Origin: Ashinkailepas kermadecensis
Taxonomy: Eukaryota > Arthropoda > Thecostraca > Neolepadidae
Reading direction: 5' to 3'
Assembly: GCA_034440615.1 (NCBI GenBank)
Contig: JAOTOM010002292.1
Coordinates: 33,318-97,317, forward strand
Length of the DNA: 64,000 bases
Part shown: piece after piece, positions 1-9,757 of the stretch
Position numbering within the stretch: the stretch's first letter is position 1
Layout: every line of letters begins with the position of its first letter
Translations under genes and position numbers: made by a program
The notes under the pieces: model-generated
The model's database searches: none
Told to the model about the DNA's origin: nothing
The model's input: only the letters and a program-made list of their open reading frames with translations

Positions 1-218
1 GCTCTGGCTCGTACTAGCTCATCCTAAGCTCCTGCTATCCTCTGACTCCCCTGTAATTCATGTCAGCGCGCTTCGCCAATCAGCATTACACATACTGTGT
101 TGTGCATGCATGAGAAACATGAAAGCTACTTCAACAGCGCAGCAAAGGTGTGCGTCTAGAAACGATTTTACCGGCGGTGGTGACGATGAGCCCCGCAACA
201 CATTTCCCCTGTCAACTT
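1..218. other. unannotated flank
   Basis: I see no coding pattern, RNA gene or recognisable repeat in this stretch before the minisatellite begins. Confidence 0.5.
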
Positions 219-750
219 CCATAGTAGGGTATCACCTGTTGTTGCGCAGATGAGGACCTCATAGCCCTCTAACCCGGCAGTATCACTTCTGTAGTAGAGT
301 ATCACCAGTAGGTGCGCAGGGTGGGTAGTCTCATAGCCCGCTAACCTGGCAGTGCCACTTATGTAGTAGAGTATTACTTCTGTAGTAGAGTATCACCCGT
401 ATATGTGCAGAGTTGGCAGTCTCATAGCCTGCTAAACCGGCTGTATCACTTCTGTAGTAGAGTATCACCTGTAGGTGCGCAGGGTGGGCAGTCTCACAGC
501 CCGCTAACCCGGCAGTATCATTTATGTAGTAGAATATCACGTGTATGTACGCAGAGTTGGCAGCCTCATAGCCTTCTAACCCGGCAGTGCCACTTCCGTA
601 GTAGAGTATCACCTGCAGGTGCGCAGGGTGGGCAGCCTCATAGCCCGCTAACCTGGCAGTATCACTTCTGTAGTAGAGTATCACCTGCAGGTGCGCAGGG
701 TGGGCAGCCTCATATCCCGCTAACCTGACAGTATCACTTATGTAGTAACA
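219..750. repeat. 72-bp minisatellite, first block
   Basis: Degenerate tandem copies of a unit of about 72 bp. Recurrent pieces are 'gtatcacctgtaggtgcgca', 'gggcagtctcatagcccgc' and 'cacttctgtagtag'. The spacing is read from the two clearest units at about 604 and 676. Because 72 is a multiple of three, frames on both strands stay open and give repetitive spurious peptides. The same array resumes at 3127 after a LINE insertion. Confidence 0.9.
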
Positions 751-3126
751 GAACCAACTAGGCAGGGCTCATTCTTGGACCTTGTCTTCTCGGATTTAAG
801 TGATTTAGTTCAAGACTTGACTGTAGGAGAAACTCTGGGAAGAAGTGACCATAACATAATGAGATTCAAGGCACATGTAGCAGGGACAATCAAGGATAAT
901 TTGGCAAAGGTTCCAAATTTTAACAGGGCAGACTTTGACTGCATGAGAGCGGCTTTAAGTGCCATAAAATGGGAAGAAGAATTATCCGATTTAAATGCCT
1001 GTGAAATGTGGGAAAAGTTCAAATCTTACTTGAGGGAAATTCAGATTAGACATGTCCCCCAAAAGCAAAGGCGCAAAAGAAGAGTAGGAAAGCCAGCATG
1101 GCTTACACCAGTTTTGACAAAAGCAATTAAGGCTAAGAAAGATGCATTTAGAGTATTTAAGGAAGCTTCAAATATAGTAAATATAAGGTTGTATCAAAAA
1201 GCTAGAGACGCTGTGAAGCAGAAAACCAGAGCAGCAAAGTGAGCAAAAGAATTGGATTTGGCTAGGAACTGTAATGGGGACAGTAAAAAGTTATTTAGTT
1301 TCTACAAGCTAAGTAAAGTTTCAAGCACAATTGGTCCGCTGGAAGTAAATGGGATTATATTGAATGAGGATGGTGAGATGGTTGAGGAATTGAGCAAGCA
1401 GTTTAAATCAGTGTTTACATTGGAGGATGTGACTAATCTGCCAACTGTGAACCACAGCTCAGCAACAGGTGATCAGTTACATGACGTTGATTTCATTGAC
1501 AGTGATGTTGTTTTGAATTATGTCAGGAAAATAAAGCCAAATAAGACAGCAGGACCTGATGGAATTTATGCTAGGGTATTGCGGGAAGCTGAAAAAGAAT
1601 TGGCAATTCCACTCAGTATAATATTTTGTAGATCAGTTTCACAAAATGAGATTCCAACCGATTGGAAAGGGCAAATGTAGGTCCTATTTTCTAGAAAGGA
1701 GAAAGAGGGAAAGTTGAAAACTATAGGCCAGTAAGCCTCACATCACTAGTCTGCAAGGTACTTGAATCAATTGTCAAGGATAAAATAGTTAGTTTTCTGG
1801 AAGCAAACAGAGTGATTCAAGATACTCAACATGGGTTTAGAAAAAGGCGATCGGGTCTCACATATCTCTTGGACTTTTTTAATTTTGCTACAGAACAATT
1901 TGATAAGGGAAATCAGGTTGATGTAGCATATCTTGACTTTAGCAAGGCCTTTGACAAGGTACCTCATAAACGGTTAATGATGCAGCTTCAGATCCATGGT
2001 ATTGTGGGTAACATCCTAAAGTGGATAGGTTTGTGGCTTTCAGATAGACAGCAGAAAGTGATGCTAAATGGTACAAAATCATCATGGCAAAATGTTCTTA
2101 GTGGAGTCCCCCAGGGGTCAGTACTGGGACCACTATTGTTCATTATGTTTGTAAATAACATTGAAAGTGAACTAAGCAGTAAGGTTTTGAAATTTGCGGA
2201 TGATTTGAAGGTCTTTAGGGCAATAACAGGGCACAATGAGCAGGTCTTGCTGCAGAAAGACTTAGACGAGCTTGTGAAGTGGTACGAAAAATGGCAAATG
2301 AAATTTAATTTTGATAAGTGCAAAATCATGCATGTATGTAGGCAGCATATCAAGGCTCCATACTTGATGGGTGGCCAAGTACTATCTGTGACTCAGCAGA
2401 AGGACTTAGGTGTTATTTTGAACACAAAATTGGGGGCATCAGAACAGACCAAAGAAGCCAGGAAGAAGGCACTAAGAATGCTTGGGGCAATAAATAGGAA
2501 TGTATCATACAAAAGTGAGGAAGTCATCAGGAAGCTTTATTGTGCATATGTCAGGCCGCACCTGGAATATTGTGTCCAAGCTTGGTCCCCTAGTTATGAA
2601 AAAGATTGTTGGTTTTTAGAGAGAGTACAAAAGAGGTCAACAAAAATGGTGAATGCTATGGGAAACCTGGCATATGAGGAAAGATTGAAGAAATTGATTA
2701 TGTTTTCACTTAGATATAGAAGGCTGAGAGAAGATCTCATCGAGGTCTTTAAATTTGTTCATGGTCAGGAACAGGGTTATCTCAGGGAACTGTTTGAATT
2801 GAACAGAAATGATGCAATTAGAGGTCATCAATTCAAAATTAAAGTTAATCACAGCAGGACAAGGTTAAGACAGTCCTTCTTCACCAACAGGGTAGTAGAA
2901 CACTGGAACCAGCTGCCAGAAACCATTGTCGGTAGCAACACACTGAACATCTTTAAGAACAGCATAGACAATTATGATAAGAATAGGGGGCTTGTTTTTC
3001 TGTATTCCAGGGAGAGTTGATCAACACATTTGGTGGACAACTGGTTCAGTGTACAGAGTGCATCCAAGAAGGGCCCTTGTGGCTCATAGTTGCACTGATC
3101 TTTTATGTCTTTATGTCTTTATGTCT
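751..3126 (+). pseudogene. CR1-like LINE, 5'-truncated, broken ORF2 (copy of group A)
   Basis: Non-LTR retrotransposon remnant. It starts inside the endonuclease domain: 751-1242 reads EPTRQGSFLDLVF then LGRSDHNIM, the C-terminal SDH motif of APE-type endonucleases. A linker follows at 1252-1680, including KPNKTAGPDGIYARVL. The reverse transcriptase lies at 1812-3020, with GFRKRRSG, AYLDFSKAFDKVPH, SGVPQGSVLGPLLF and FADDLKVF (the catalytic YADD box appears as FADD), then the thumb and C-terminal region with VRPHLEYCVQAWSP. Breaks are the stop at 1240-1242, the stop at 1678-1680 and a frame change before 1812. The 3' end carries tandem TTTATGTC at about 3103-3126, typical of CR1/L2 tails. It lies inside the 72-bp minisatellite. 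Established: domain order and tail type. Inference: dead element, 5'-truncated on insertion. Confidence 0.9.
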
Positions 3127-3818
3127 AGTACGGCATCACCTGTAGGTGCGCAGGGTGGGCAGTCTCATATCCCGCTAATCTGGCAGTGTCACTTCTGTGG
3201 TGGAGTATCACTTCTGTAGTAGGGCATCACCTGTAGGTGCGCTGAGTTGGCAGCCTCACAGCTTGCTAACACGGCAGTATCACTTCTGTGGTAGAGTATC
3301 ACTTCTTTAGTAGAGTATCACTTCTGTAATAGAGTATCACTTCTGTAGTAGATTATCACTTCTGTAATAGAGTATCACTTCTGTAATAGAGCATCACCTG
3401 TAAGTGCGCAGAGTTGGCAGCCTCATAGCCTACTAACCCGGCAGTATCACTTCTGTGGTATAGTATCACTTCTGTAATAGAGTATCACCTGTAGGTGCGC
3501 AGAGTTGGCAGTCTCATAGCATGCTAACCCGACAGTGTCACTTCTGTAGTAGAGTATCACGTGTGGGTGCGCAGAGTTGGCAGCCTCACAGCCCGCTAAC
3601 CCGGCAGTATCACTTCTGTAGTAGAGTATCACGTGTGGGTGCGCAGAGTTGGCAGTCTCATAGCATGCTAACCCGGCAGTGCCACTTCTGTAGTAGAGTA
3701 TCACCTGTAGGTGCGCATGGTTGCAGCCTCATAGCCTGCCAAGCTGGCAGTATCACCTCTGTAGTAGAGTATCACCTGTAGGTGCGCAGGGTGGGCAGCC
3801 CCGTAGCCTGTTAAGCCA
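3127..3818. repeat. 72-bp minisatellite, second block
   Basis: Continuation of the array seen at 219-750, with the same unit and extra short sub-repeats of 'agtatcacttctgtaatag' near 3295-3390. The last recognisable unit fades near 3818. Confidence 0.88.
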
Positions 3819-4079
3819 GCGAACGGATGACCACACTTCTTCCAGAACAACAGAGCTCCGAGTGATATTCGATATGCACCATCAATATGGCTGACGCTAC
3901 TGGATGCCACAAAGCTTAAGTACTGCTATTTTTGTTGTAGTGGGAGCACCCTGCAAGCTGATTGGCTGGCTTTAATGATGCTGGCGAACGATAGTGATAC
4001 TGAGAAAGTGAACTGGGGTAACCCGACAAGGATCTTGATGTCATCGGGGTAACTGGGGTAAGCAAATTGCGAGATGACG
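3819..4079. other. spacer between minisatellite and long-TIR element
   Basis: No gene or repeat recognised. The outer end of the long-TIR transposon may lie in this interval, because homology between its two arms fades gradually at about 4080 and not at a sharp edge. Confidence 0.4.
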
Positions 4080-7035
4080 GAACAAAGCTTTTTCTCCAAA
4101 AATATATGTCCATGATATTAGCACCGCATTCGCATTCCCATTCAGCATCCTATTCGCATACTGTCCGATTTCGTTCATTTTCAGGACATGATCTTTATCG
4201 CTTGCAAAAGTAAGGCAAACAACAATTATCCAGAAGGACGAGCAGTTCGATCTCCAGAGGTCAAGAAAGGTCATTCGGGTCAAACACGGGGTACCGCATA
4301 CAATTAAAAGTGTTTTACATAGCCGAATGATTCCAACGCCTAGATGTCCGCTGTCCATCAAAGATGCAGCACATCTAATTACTGGACATTAAATGTCACA
4401 GTTTGACCTCAGGTCACCAAGAGTTGGTTTTACTCATGTACTATACCTATTTACGAGGTAGCGAATAAAATCATGGTGACACCTTGGATATACCTGGTTT
4501 TTGCAAGTGATAGTCTACATAGAAAATACATAGCAAATACATCGATCAAAATCACCCATTATGGTCACGGATTCATCACCTTTCGCCAAAAAAGGCCCAA
4601 AAATAGGAAATATACCAAATTTTGTGTACCCGATAGTTTCCACAACATTTTACTTGGCACCACGAAATAACATCCAGACATCTGGTATGCCCCGTGGATG
4701 CAGCACATTGAAGCGTAAGACCTACAATCTCATAGTTTGACCTATGTTCACAATTTTTGTTTTGACCGTGCACTATTGCCATCTACGGGGTACCGAATAA
4801 TACGTTCCTAAATACATTCCGCGGATGGGCATTAGCGCCAAATAATCTCCCATCGCACAAGAAAGCAGCACATCCAAGCATGTCACCTTCACGGTCACCA
4901 TTTCACCTCAGATCAACGAAGACTTTAACATTACACCTATGGGGTAATCACGAGGTGCCGACTAACATTTTCCTGAATATTTATCGGATGTATATTAGCA
5001 CCGAACAATCGCCCACCGAGCAAGGAAGCAGCACATCCGAGCATGTGACCTGCAAGGTAAGCGTTTGACCTCAGGTCAGGTTTGATGAAATTCAGAAAAT
5101 GAAAGTGGTCTAATGGGGTAGCCTATGTGGGCCAAGCAAAGCATTCAGTGTAGACTTCCTCAACACTGATGCATGCACTACTAATACGAGAAGCAGCACA
5201 CCACGTGACCTGATCTCTATCGATGACGCATTTCATCAGGTATTACTAGCATCCCATTCAGCAACGCATTCAGAAACGCATTCACCAATATCCGCCAATT
5301 GGTATGACAATTTGACATAACTTTCGCAGGCGTACATGCATCACCAAATTATTTTTCGCTACGACGAACCATTTTGCCTTCAGAGGCGAATAGGTCAGCG
5401 AGGTCAAATTTGTGGTACCGTATAACTTGCCGGATAATTCACTTATTGGAATGATCCAAATAGTAGGAAAGTCTTTTGGACTCTACACGTCACATGACAG
5501 TCTAGGATTTTGACCTCGCATTCGCGTCACTCCGGTTGTAAAGGTCCAAAGTTGTCTGCACTATATGTATTGTGCAGAAGGTTGAGTAAATGGACGGCAA
5601 CACTCAGACTCCAGAAAGTACGTACATAAAATGTTCCACGACAACAAACTACCGCGATATTTCCTAGTTCTGAATTATAGAGCAGAAATCAGTCATTAAT
5701 TTAGAACGCGCGACCGACAGCGTGACAGACCCGGACCGCTCGCCAGTCCAGTCCCGTCTGCCGGCGGGGGTAGTGCAACGGGTACACTCAGCCGGCCATG
5801 GCTGATGACATCACACGTGTCACGACCGTCAGTCAGCGAGCGGTCGCCGCCCGGCACCGCCCGACTCTATTGTTTTAAATGGACTTTCGACTTGATTCCG
5901 GCGGCGGCGGCGGAATCGTGATCGTGACGTGACGTGACGTAGGTACGAGCGGCCATACTGGATGTGGGTGGGATCTAGTGAGATGCACAATAGGTTGTGT
6001 CGAAACGCACATTTTTCTTTCGTTTTGCCTATGGTTAGCAAAATTATAGTGCCCATGGGTCTATGAACCCCGAATATACTTGAAATTTATAGAAAAAATG
6101 ATACACAAAGTGTGCTCCGGCCCTTGGAAGGTTTGGTCGTGTGCCCACAAGAGCCACCTAGCGGGGATAATATCGGCTCAGAAACTAAAACCGACAGGAA
6201 GTCATATACTCATATTTTTGGAATCGGCGTACAAAATGATGCCTAATGATTACTACTGCTACTCGATTTAGTCATTATTTAGGGTCCTGCAGCGGTATTC
6301 GCGTACCGTGTCCGCGCTGCCGTCACGAAATTCCACCAGCCCGCAGGTCTAGCTAGACCGTGTGGGCCCGTCCCCGAGACCGGGAGAGATTGGGGGGGGA
6401 AGAGGACACTCGCGACATGACCTGATACACGGAGCAGGGTCGGATCCAGGAATTTTCCAAAGGGGGGGGGGGGCGAGCCCTGATGTTGGGGGCGGCACGC
6501 CCGAGGGCGCGGCCAAATATAGGTATGCCAGGGGTGGCACTATAATCACCCTCAAAACGCACTGTAACTAATGTGTTTATTTGTTCGTTGGTATGCAGGG
6601 TTTCATTGCCTTCTAAATTAGTATTTCTTATGATACCATTACTAAATTAATATACACTTTTATATTATACGCTGTTATTTAGCTCATTGGTATATTATAC
6701 ACTCCTAACTCTAAGAGAGAAAAGAAGCAATGCCATGCACCCTAATTCCTCTGCGTACGGCTCCATCATGGCATTATTATTGAGAGTGTGAATGAACGAT
6801 TAGTTGTGCAATGTGACAGTAGATGGACATATATGTAATAGGTATGAGTGGCCTGGTGTTGTTTCGCCTGTCAGTCGATGAATTATAATTTTTAAACTAT
6901 TTCTTTCTAAGATGCACTTTCAATTCCAAACTCATAAATTAATCAGTGCTTATGTGTCGATGACCCCCTTGTCTCCCCCTCCTTGTATCCGACCCTGACA
7001 GCGAGCACTTCACTGCATTGATATTCTGGTGTCGT
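4080..7035 (+). repeat. left inverted arm with ~165-bp subterminal repeats
   Basis: Inverted partner of 9758-11640. Within it a 'gcagcacat' core recurs at 4366, 4700, 4865, 5028 and 5193 (the last as gcagcacac). The spacing is about 165 bp, with one double-length gap. Each unit also carries 'tttgacctcaggtca'-type and 'ggggtaccgaataa'-type blocks. A left-only segment lies at about 5340-5690, and a MITE is inserted at 6435-6997. CpG-rich sequence with a GGCGGC run and GTGACGTGACGT lies near 5700-5940. Confidence 0.75.
6435..6997. mobile_element. hAT-type MITE inserted in the left arm
   Basis: 563 bp bounded by inverted CAGGGTCGGATCCAGG and, on the other strand, CAGGGTCGGATACAAGG. A G-run sits just inside the left end and polypyrimidine at the right end. 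The flanking 8-mers are acacggag and acagcgag (6 of 8 match). The other arm of the host transposon is uninterrupted at the same point (about 9760-9790), which is an empty-site confirmation. CAGGG-type TIRs with 8-bp duplications are characteristic of hAT elements. No coding capacity. Confidence 0.8.
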
Positions 7036-7376
7036 TATCGCCGCTCGCGTCCAGCTGTAACTGTCCCCCGACCCTCCCCTCCGCCGGCAGATCTGAATGG
7101 CCCGTTGTTCGTGTTCAGACATGCCCTGTCGCCTGGGTATCTGGATTAATTACAGAGCGTCGGTTTCCGACCGGCGTCGCGACCGACGCTAGTCAGCGGC
7201 CACTCAGATCAGTATCGACGGATCAGTGATCATTAGCGTGTCGAGAGGTGCCAGTGCGTTTGGCTATGGAACGGAAATCTGCGAGTCACCAGTCCACCAC
7301 ACGGCAAGCGAAAGGGTTGGGATGCCCAGCTGAACTAAAAAGAACATGTTTCCGACGCGCAAGGACGTATTAGGGT
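7036..7376 (+). promoter_or_regulatory. upstream region of transposase-like ORF, with candidate displaced N-terminus
   Basis: Lies between the left arm and the 730-codon frame. From 7346 another frame reads MFPTRKDVLGYVEKVYQQ. From memory, DVLxY near the N-terminus is common in this uncharacterised family, so the true start may lie here with a one-base frame change before 7400. No TATA box or initiator can be assigned with confidence. Confidence 0.35.
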
Positions 7377-9569
7377 ATGTCGAAAAAGTGTATCAACAAG
7401 GTCGCAAATGCTGTGCAGGATTTGTGGATCCGAGAAGGGATCCCGGCGTTGGGTCTCCGGCGCATCCATGCCATGGTAACAGAGTGCCGGGACAAGTTTA
7501 TGTCGTACATGAAAGCGATCTCAAAAAGATCAAAGAAAGGGACTCCCAAGAGCGATGCCAAGATAGCATCTCTGGAAGATAAGGCCAGGTGGTTTGAAGG
7601 TTTGTTTGATATCGCCCAATGCAAGTGCGCTGATATGCTGAACTGCGCGTGCCCCAGAGACTACAAGGTGCCGCCTATGGAGATTGGGTTTTTGAACGAC
7701 CAACGTAGACCACGGAAGATGTACATGGGCACAGTCGACGTTCAGGAGACGAAACGAAGACGACACCGAGAACGTGTACGGACTCAGAGAAGGGCCCAAA
7801 CCGGGGACAACAGCGACCAGAGCCAGCCGCCACCGAAATCAACCACTACTCGGACAACGGCCGGCGGTCCTGTCGGAGGAGACGGTGCTACCCGTCTGGA
7901 GTCGCCGGAGCCGACAACTCATGGAGTCCTGGAGTCGTCCTCAGATTCCGAAGATTCTGCCCCGAAGCCTGGCTGCTCATCAGCGCCGGACTCCGTTTCC
8001 ATGGCATTAGCCAGCTCTTCCGAGTTCGAGAGCGAGGTCGCTCTGCCGTCATCGCAAAACAGAGACGACTTGACCAACACAGCGTTGGCGGCAGACAGAT
8101 ATGGCATATCCAACCGCGCCTGCGCAGCGCTTATTAACGCATTCCAGGTCGATATTGGTCGTGTCGACAAGGACAATGTGGCAACAGTGGTCGATAGCAA
8201 AAAGATGTGGAGAGAACGTAACCGTGTTCGAAGTGAGACAGCTGTGGACTGTAAGGATGACCTGATAATCAGTGACGTCACGGGGCTATATTTCGACGGA
8301 AGAAAGGATCACACGTACGTTAGTTCGCTGTCGAAGGAGCGTGAGGAACATGTGGTAGTTGTGTCTGAGCCGAACAGTAAGTACGTGGCTCATTTTACGC
8401 CGGTGTCGGGAAAGTCAGAGCATTTGTGCTTGGAGCTGAGTGCAGTGGCGTGTGAGATTGATGCGGATGTGTGCGTGTTAGGATGTGATGGAACTAGCGT
8501 CAACACTGGCCGAAAAGGTAGTGTTTGCCGCCTATTTGAACTCAGTCGGAAACGGCCAGTGCATTGGTTTGTGTGCCAATTGCACGCAAACGAATTAAAC
8601 CTCAGAGAGGTGTTCTCAAAATTAGATGGCGCGACCACTGGACCCAGGTCATTTACTGGTCCCATTGGCAAGGCGGCAGGCGGGTCTGTAGAACTGCTTC
8701 CAGTTGTAAAATTTCAGACAATTCAGGGTAATGTTCCAAAACTTCCGTCACATGTCCAAAAAGACCTCAGCTCAGACCAAAAGCACTTGTATGACCTCGC
8801 CTTTGGGGTGCAGACTGGCTCCATCTCCGCACGGATCGCCTCTGGAAAAATCGGAACTTTGAATCACTCCAGGTGGCTCACCTTAGCAGCGAGGGTCTTA
8901 CGGTTGTATGTATCAACCGAAGATCCCACAGGTCACCTAAAACAGTTGGTTGAGTTTCTGATGCTTCATTACACCCCCATGTGGTTCTGTATCAAACAAA
9001 ACTGGCACTGCAAAAATGGCCCATCCAATCTAGTCGAAAGTGTAAAACTGCTCCAGGCTTTACGACCAGAAGTGGCCGAGTTGGTGAAGCCTGTGATACA
9101 GCGCAATGGGTACTGGTCCCACCCAGAGGCGATCCTTGTGGCGATGCTGGCCGACGAGGACCACGACAAACGCCAGCTAGCTGTGGACCGCATTCAGGAG
9201 TGTCGCAATGTGCGGAACAACTCCTCAGAAACTGGGGAGGCGACAGTCCGCGCCTTTCGTATTCCCACGGTCAACATGGAGGCCGCATGTTATACGGATT
9301 TGATTGATTGGGCCTCCGTGATGCAAACTGAGCCGCCGATGACCATGCATCTGGCGGACCATGATATCGGCCTCATCGCTGATAATCCCCTGGAAGCACC
9401 GCAGTACCCAGTCCACACACAATCGGTCGAAAGAATGGTAAAATTAGTCACAGAGGCCTCGACAATGGTAGTCGGCGCGGAGGCTCGCCATGGCTACATT
9501 ATGAATACCCTGAAGCACCGCGAAGCCCTGCCACTGTGGCGCAGTAAGAAGGACTTTAAATGTAAGTAG
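7377..9569 (+). CDS. hAT-like transposase candidate (uncharacterised transposon protein), 730 aa
   Basis: Long uninterrupted frame enclosed by inverted arms, so most likely the element's transposase, acting in the nucleus on its terminal repeats. Visible parts: an N-terminal helical region with QDLWIREGIP; a Cys cluster CKCADMLNCACP at about 80-92; a basic stretch KRRRHRERVRTQRR at about 125-140; a Ser/acidic linker at about 150-230; LYFDGRKD at about 305; CDGTSVNTG at about 370; CQLHANELNLREVF at about 399; HSRWLTLAARVLRLYV at about 500; and a C-terminal SVERMVKLVTEAS at about 682 followed by SKKDF just before the stop. D in CDGT, the C-x2-H motif and the late E resemble the spacing of hAT RNase-H-fold catalytic and dimerisation motifs. 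That assignment is inference. I recall similar 'uncharacterized' proteins in arthropods. The first ATG may be internal (see 7346). No stop breaks the frame, so the copy may be recent. Confidence 0.72.
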   Translation: MSKKCINKVANAVQDLWIREGIPALGLRRIHAMVTECRDKFMSYMKAISKRSKKGTPKSDAKIASLEDKARWFEGLFDIAQCKCADMLNCACPRDYKVPPMEIGFLNDQRRPRKMYMGTVDVQETKRRRHRERVRTQRRAQTGDNSDQSQPPPKSTTTRTTAGGPVGGDGATRLESPEPTTHGVLESSSDSEDSAPKPGCSSAPDSVSMALASSSEFESEVALPSSQNRDDLTNTALAADRYGISNRACAALINAFQVDIGRVDKDNVATVVDSKKMWRERNRVRSETAVDCKDDLIISDVTGLYFDGRKDHTYVSSLSKEREEHVVVVSEPNSKYVAHFTPVSGKSEHLCLELSAVACEIDADVCVLGCDGTSVNTGRKGSVCRLFELSRKRPVHWFVCQLHANELNLREVFSKLDGATTGPRSFTGPIGKAAGGSVELLPVVKFQTIQGNVPKLPSHVQKDLSSDQKHLYDLAFGVQTGSISARIASGKIGTLNHSRWLTLAARVLRLYVSTEDPTGHLKQLVEFLMLHYTPMWFCIKQNWHCKNGPSNLVESVKLLQALRPEVAELVKPVIQRNGYWSHPEAILVAMLADEDHDKRQLAVDRIQECRNVRNNSSETGEATVRAFRIPTVNMEAACYTDLIDWASVMQTEPPMTMHLADHDIGLIADNPLEAPQYPVHTQSVERMVKLVTEASTMVVGAEARHGYIMNTLKHREALPLWRSKKDFKCK

Positions 9570-9757
9570 GTAGCACACCGTCCAGTGGGAAGTAGATGCA
9601 AGTGAGTGTGCACATTGCTCTCGTGACCAAATGTGTGCATTCGTTGCGTGGATGGGCATTTGTCAGCAGGTATTTCAGCGCTCGAATTATACAATTTTCG
9701 ATATTTTTGTAGATGACCGTACATGTTCCCTTTAGAGAATACATATTTAAAGAACAT
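9570..9757 (+). other. 3' flank of transposase ORF
   Basis: Short interval between the stop codon and the inner edge of the right arm. It probably contains the transcript end. No clear AATAAA immediately follows the stop; a 'cataaataaag' lies further on at about 9911, inside the arm. Confidence 0.3.

Noticed and set aside
331..728. Overlapping open frames on both strands
   Set aside because: Produced by the 72-bp tandem repeat, whose length is a multiple of three. The peptides are repetitive and mirror-image on both strands.
6349..6571. Proline/glycine-rich frames on both strands
   Set aside because: They span the MITE boundary and its G-run, and composition alone keeps them open.
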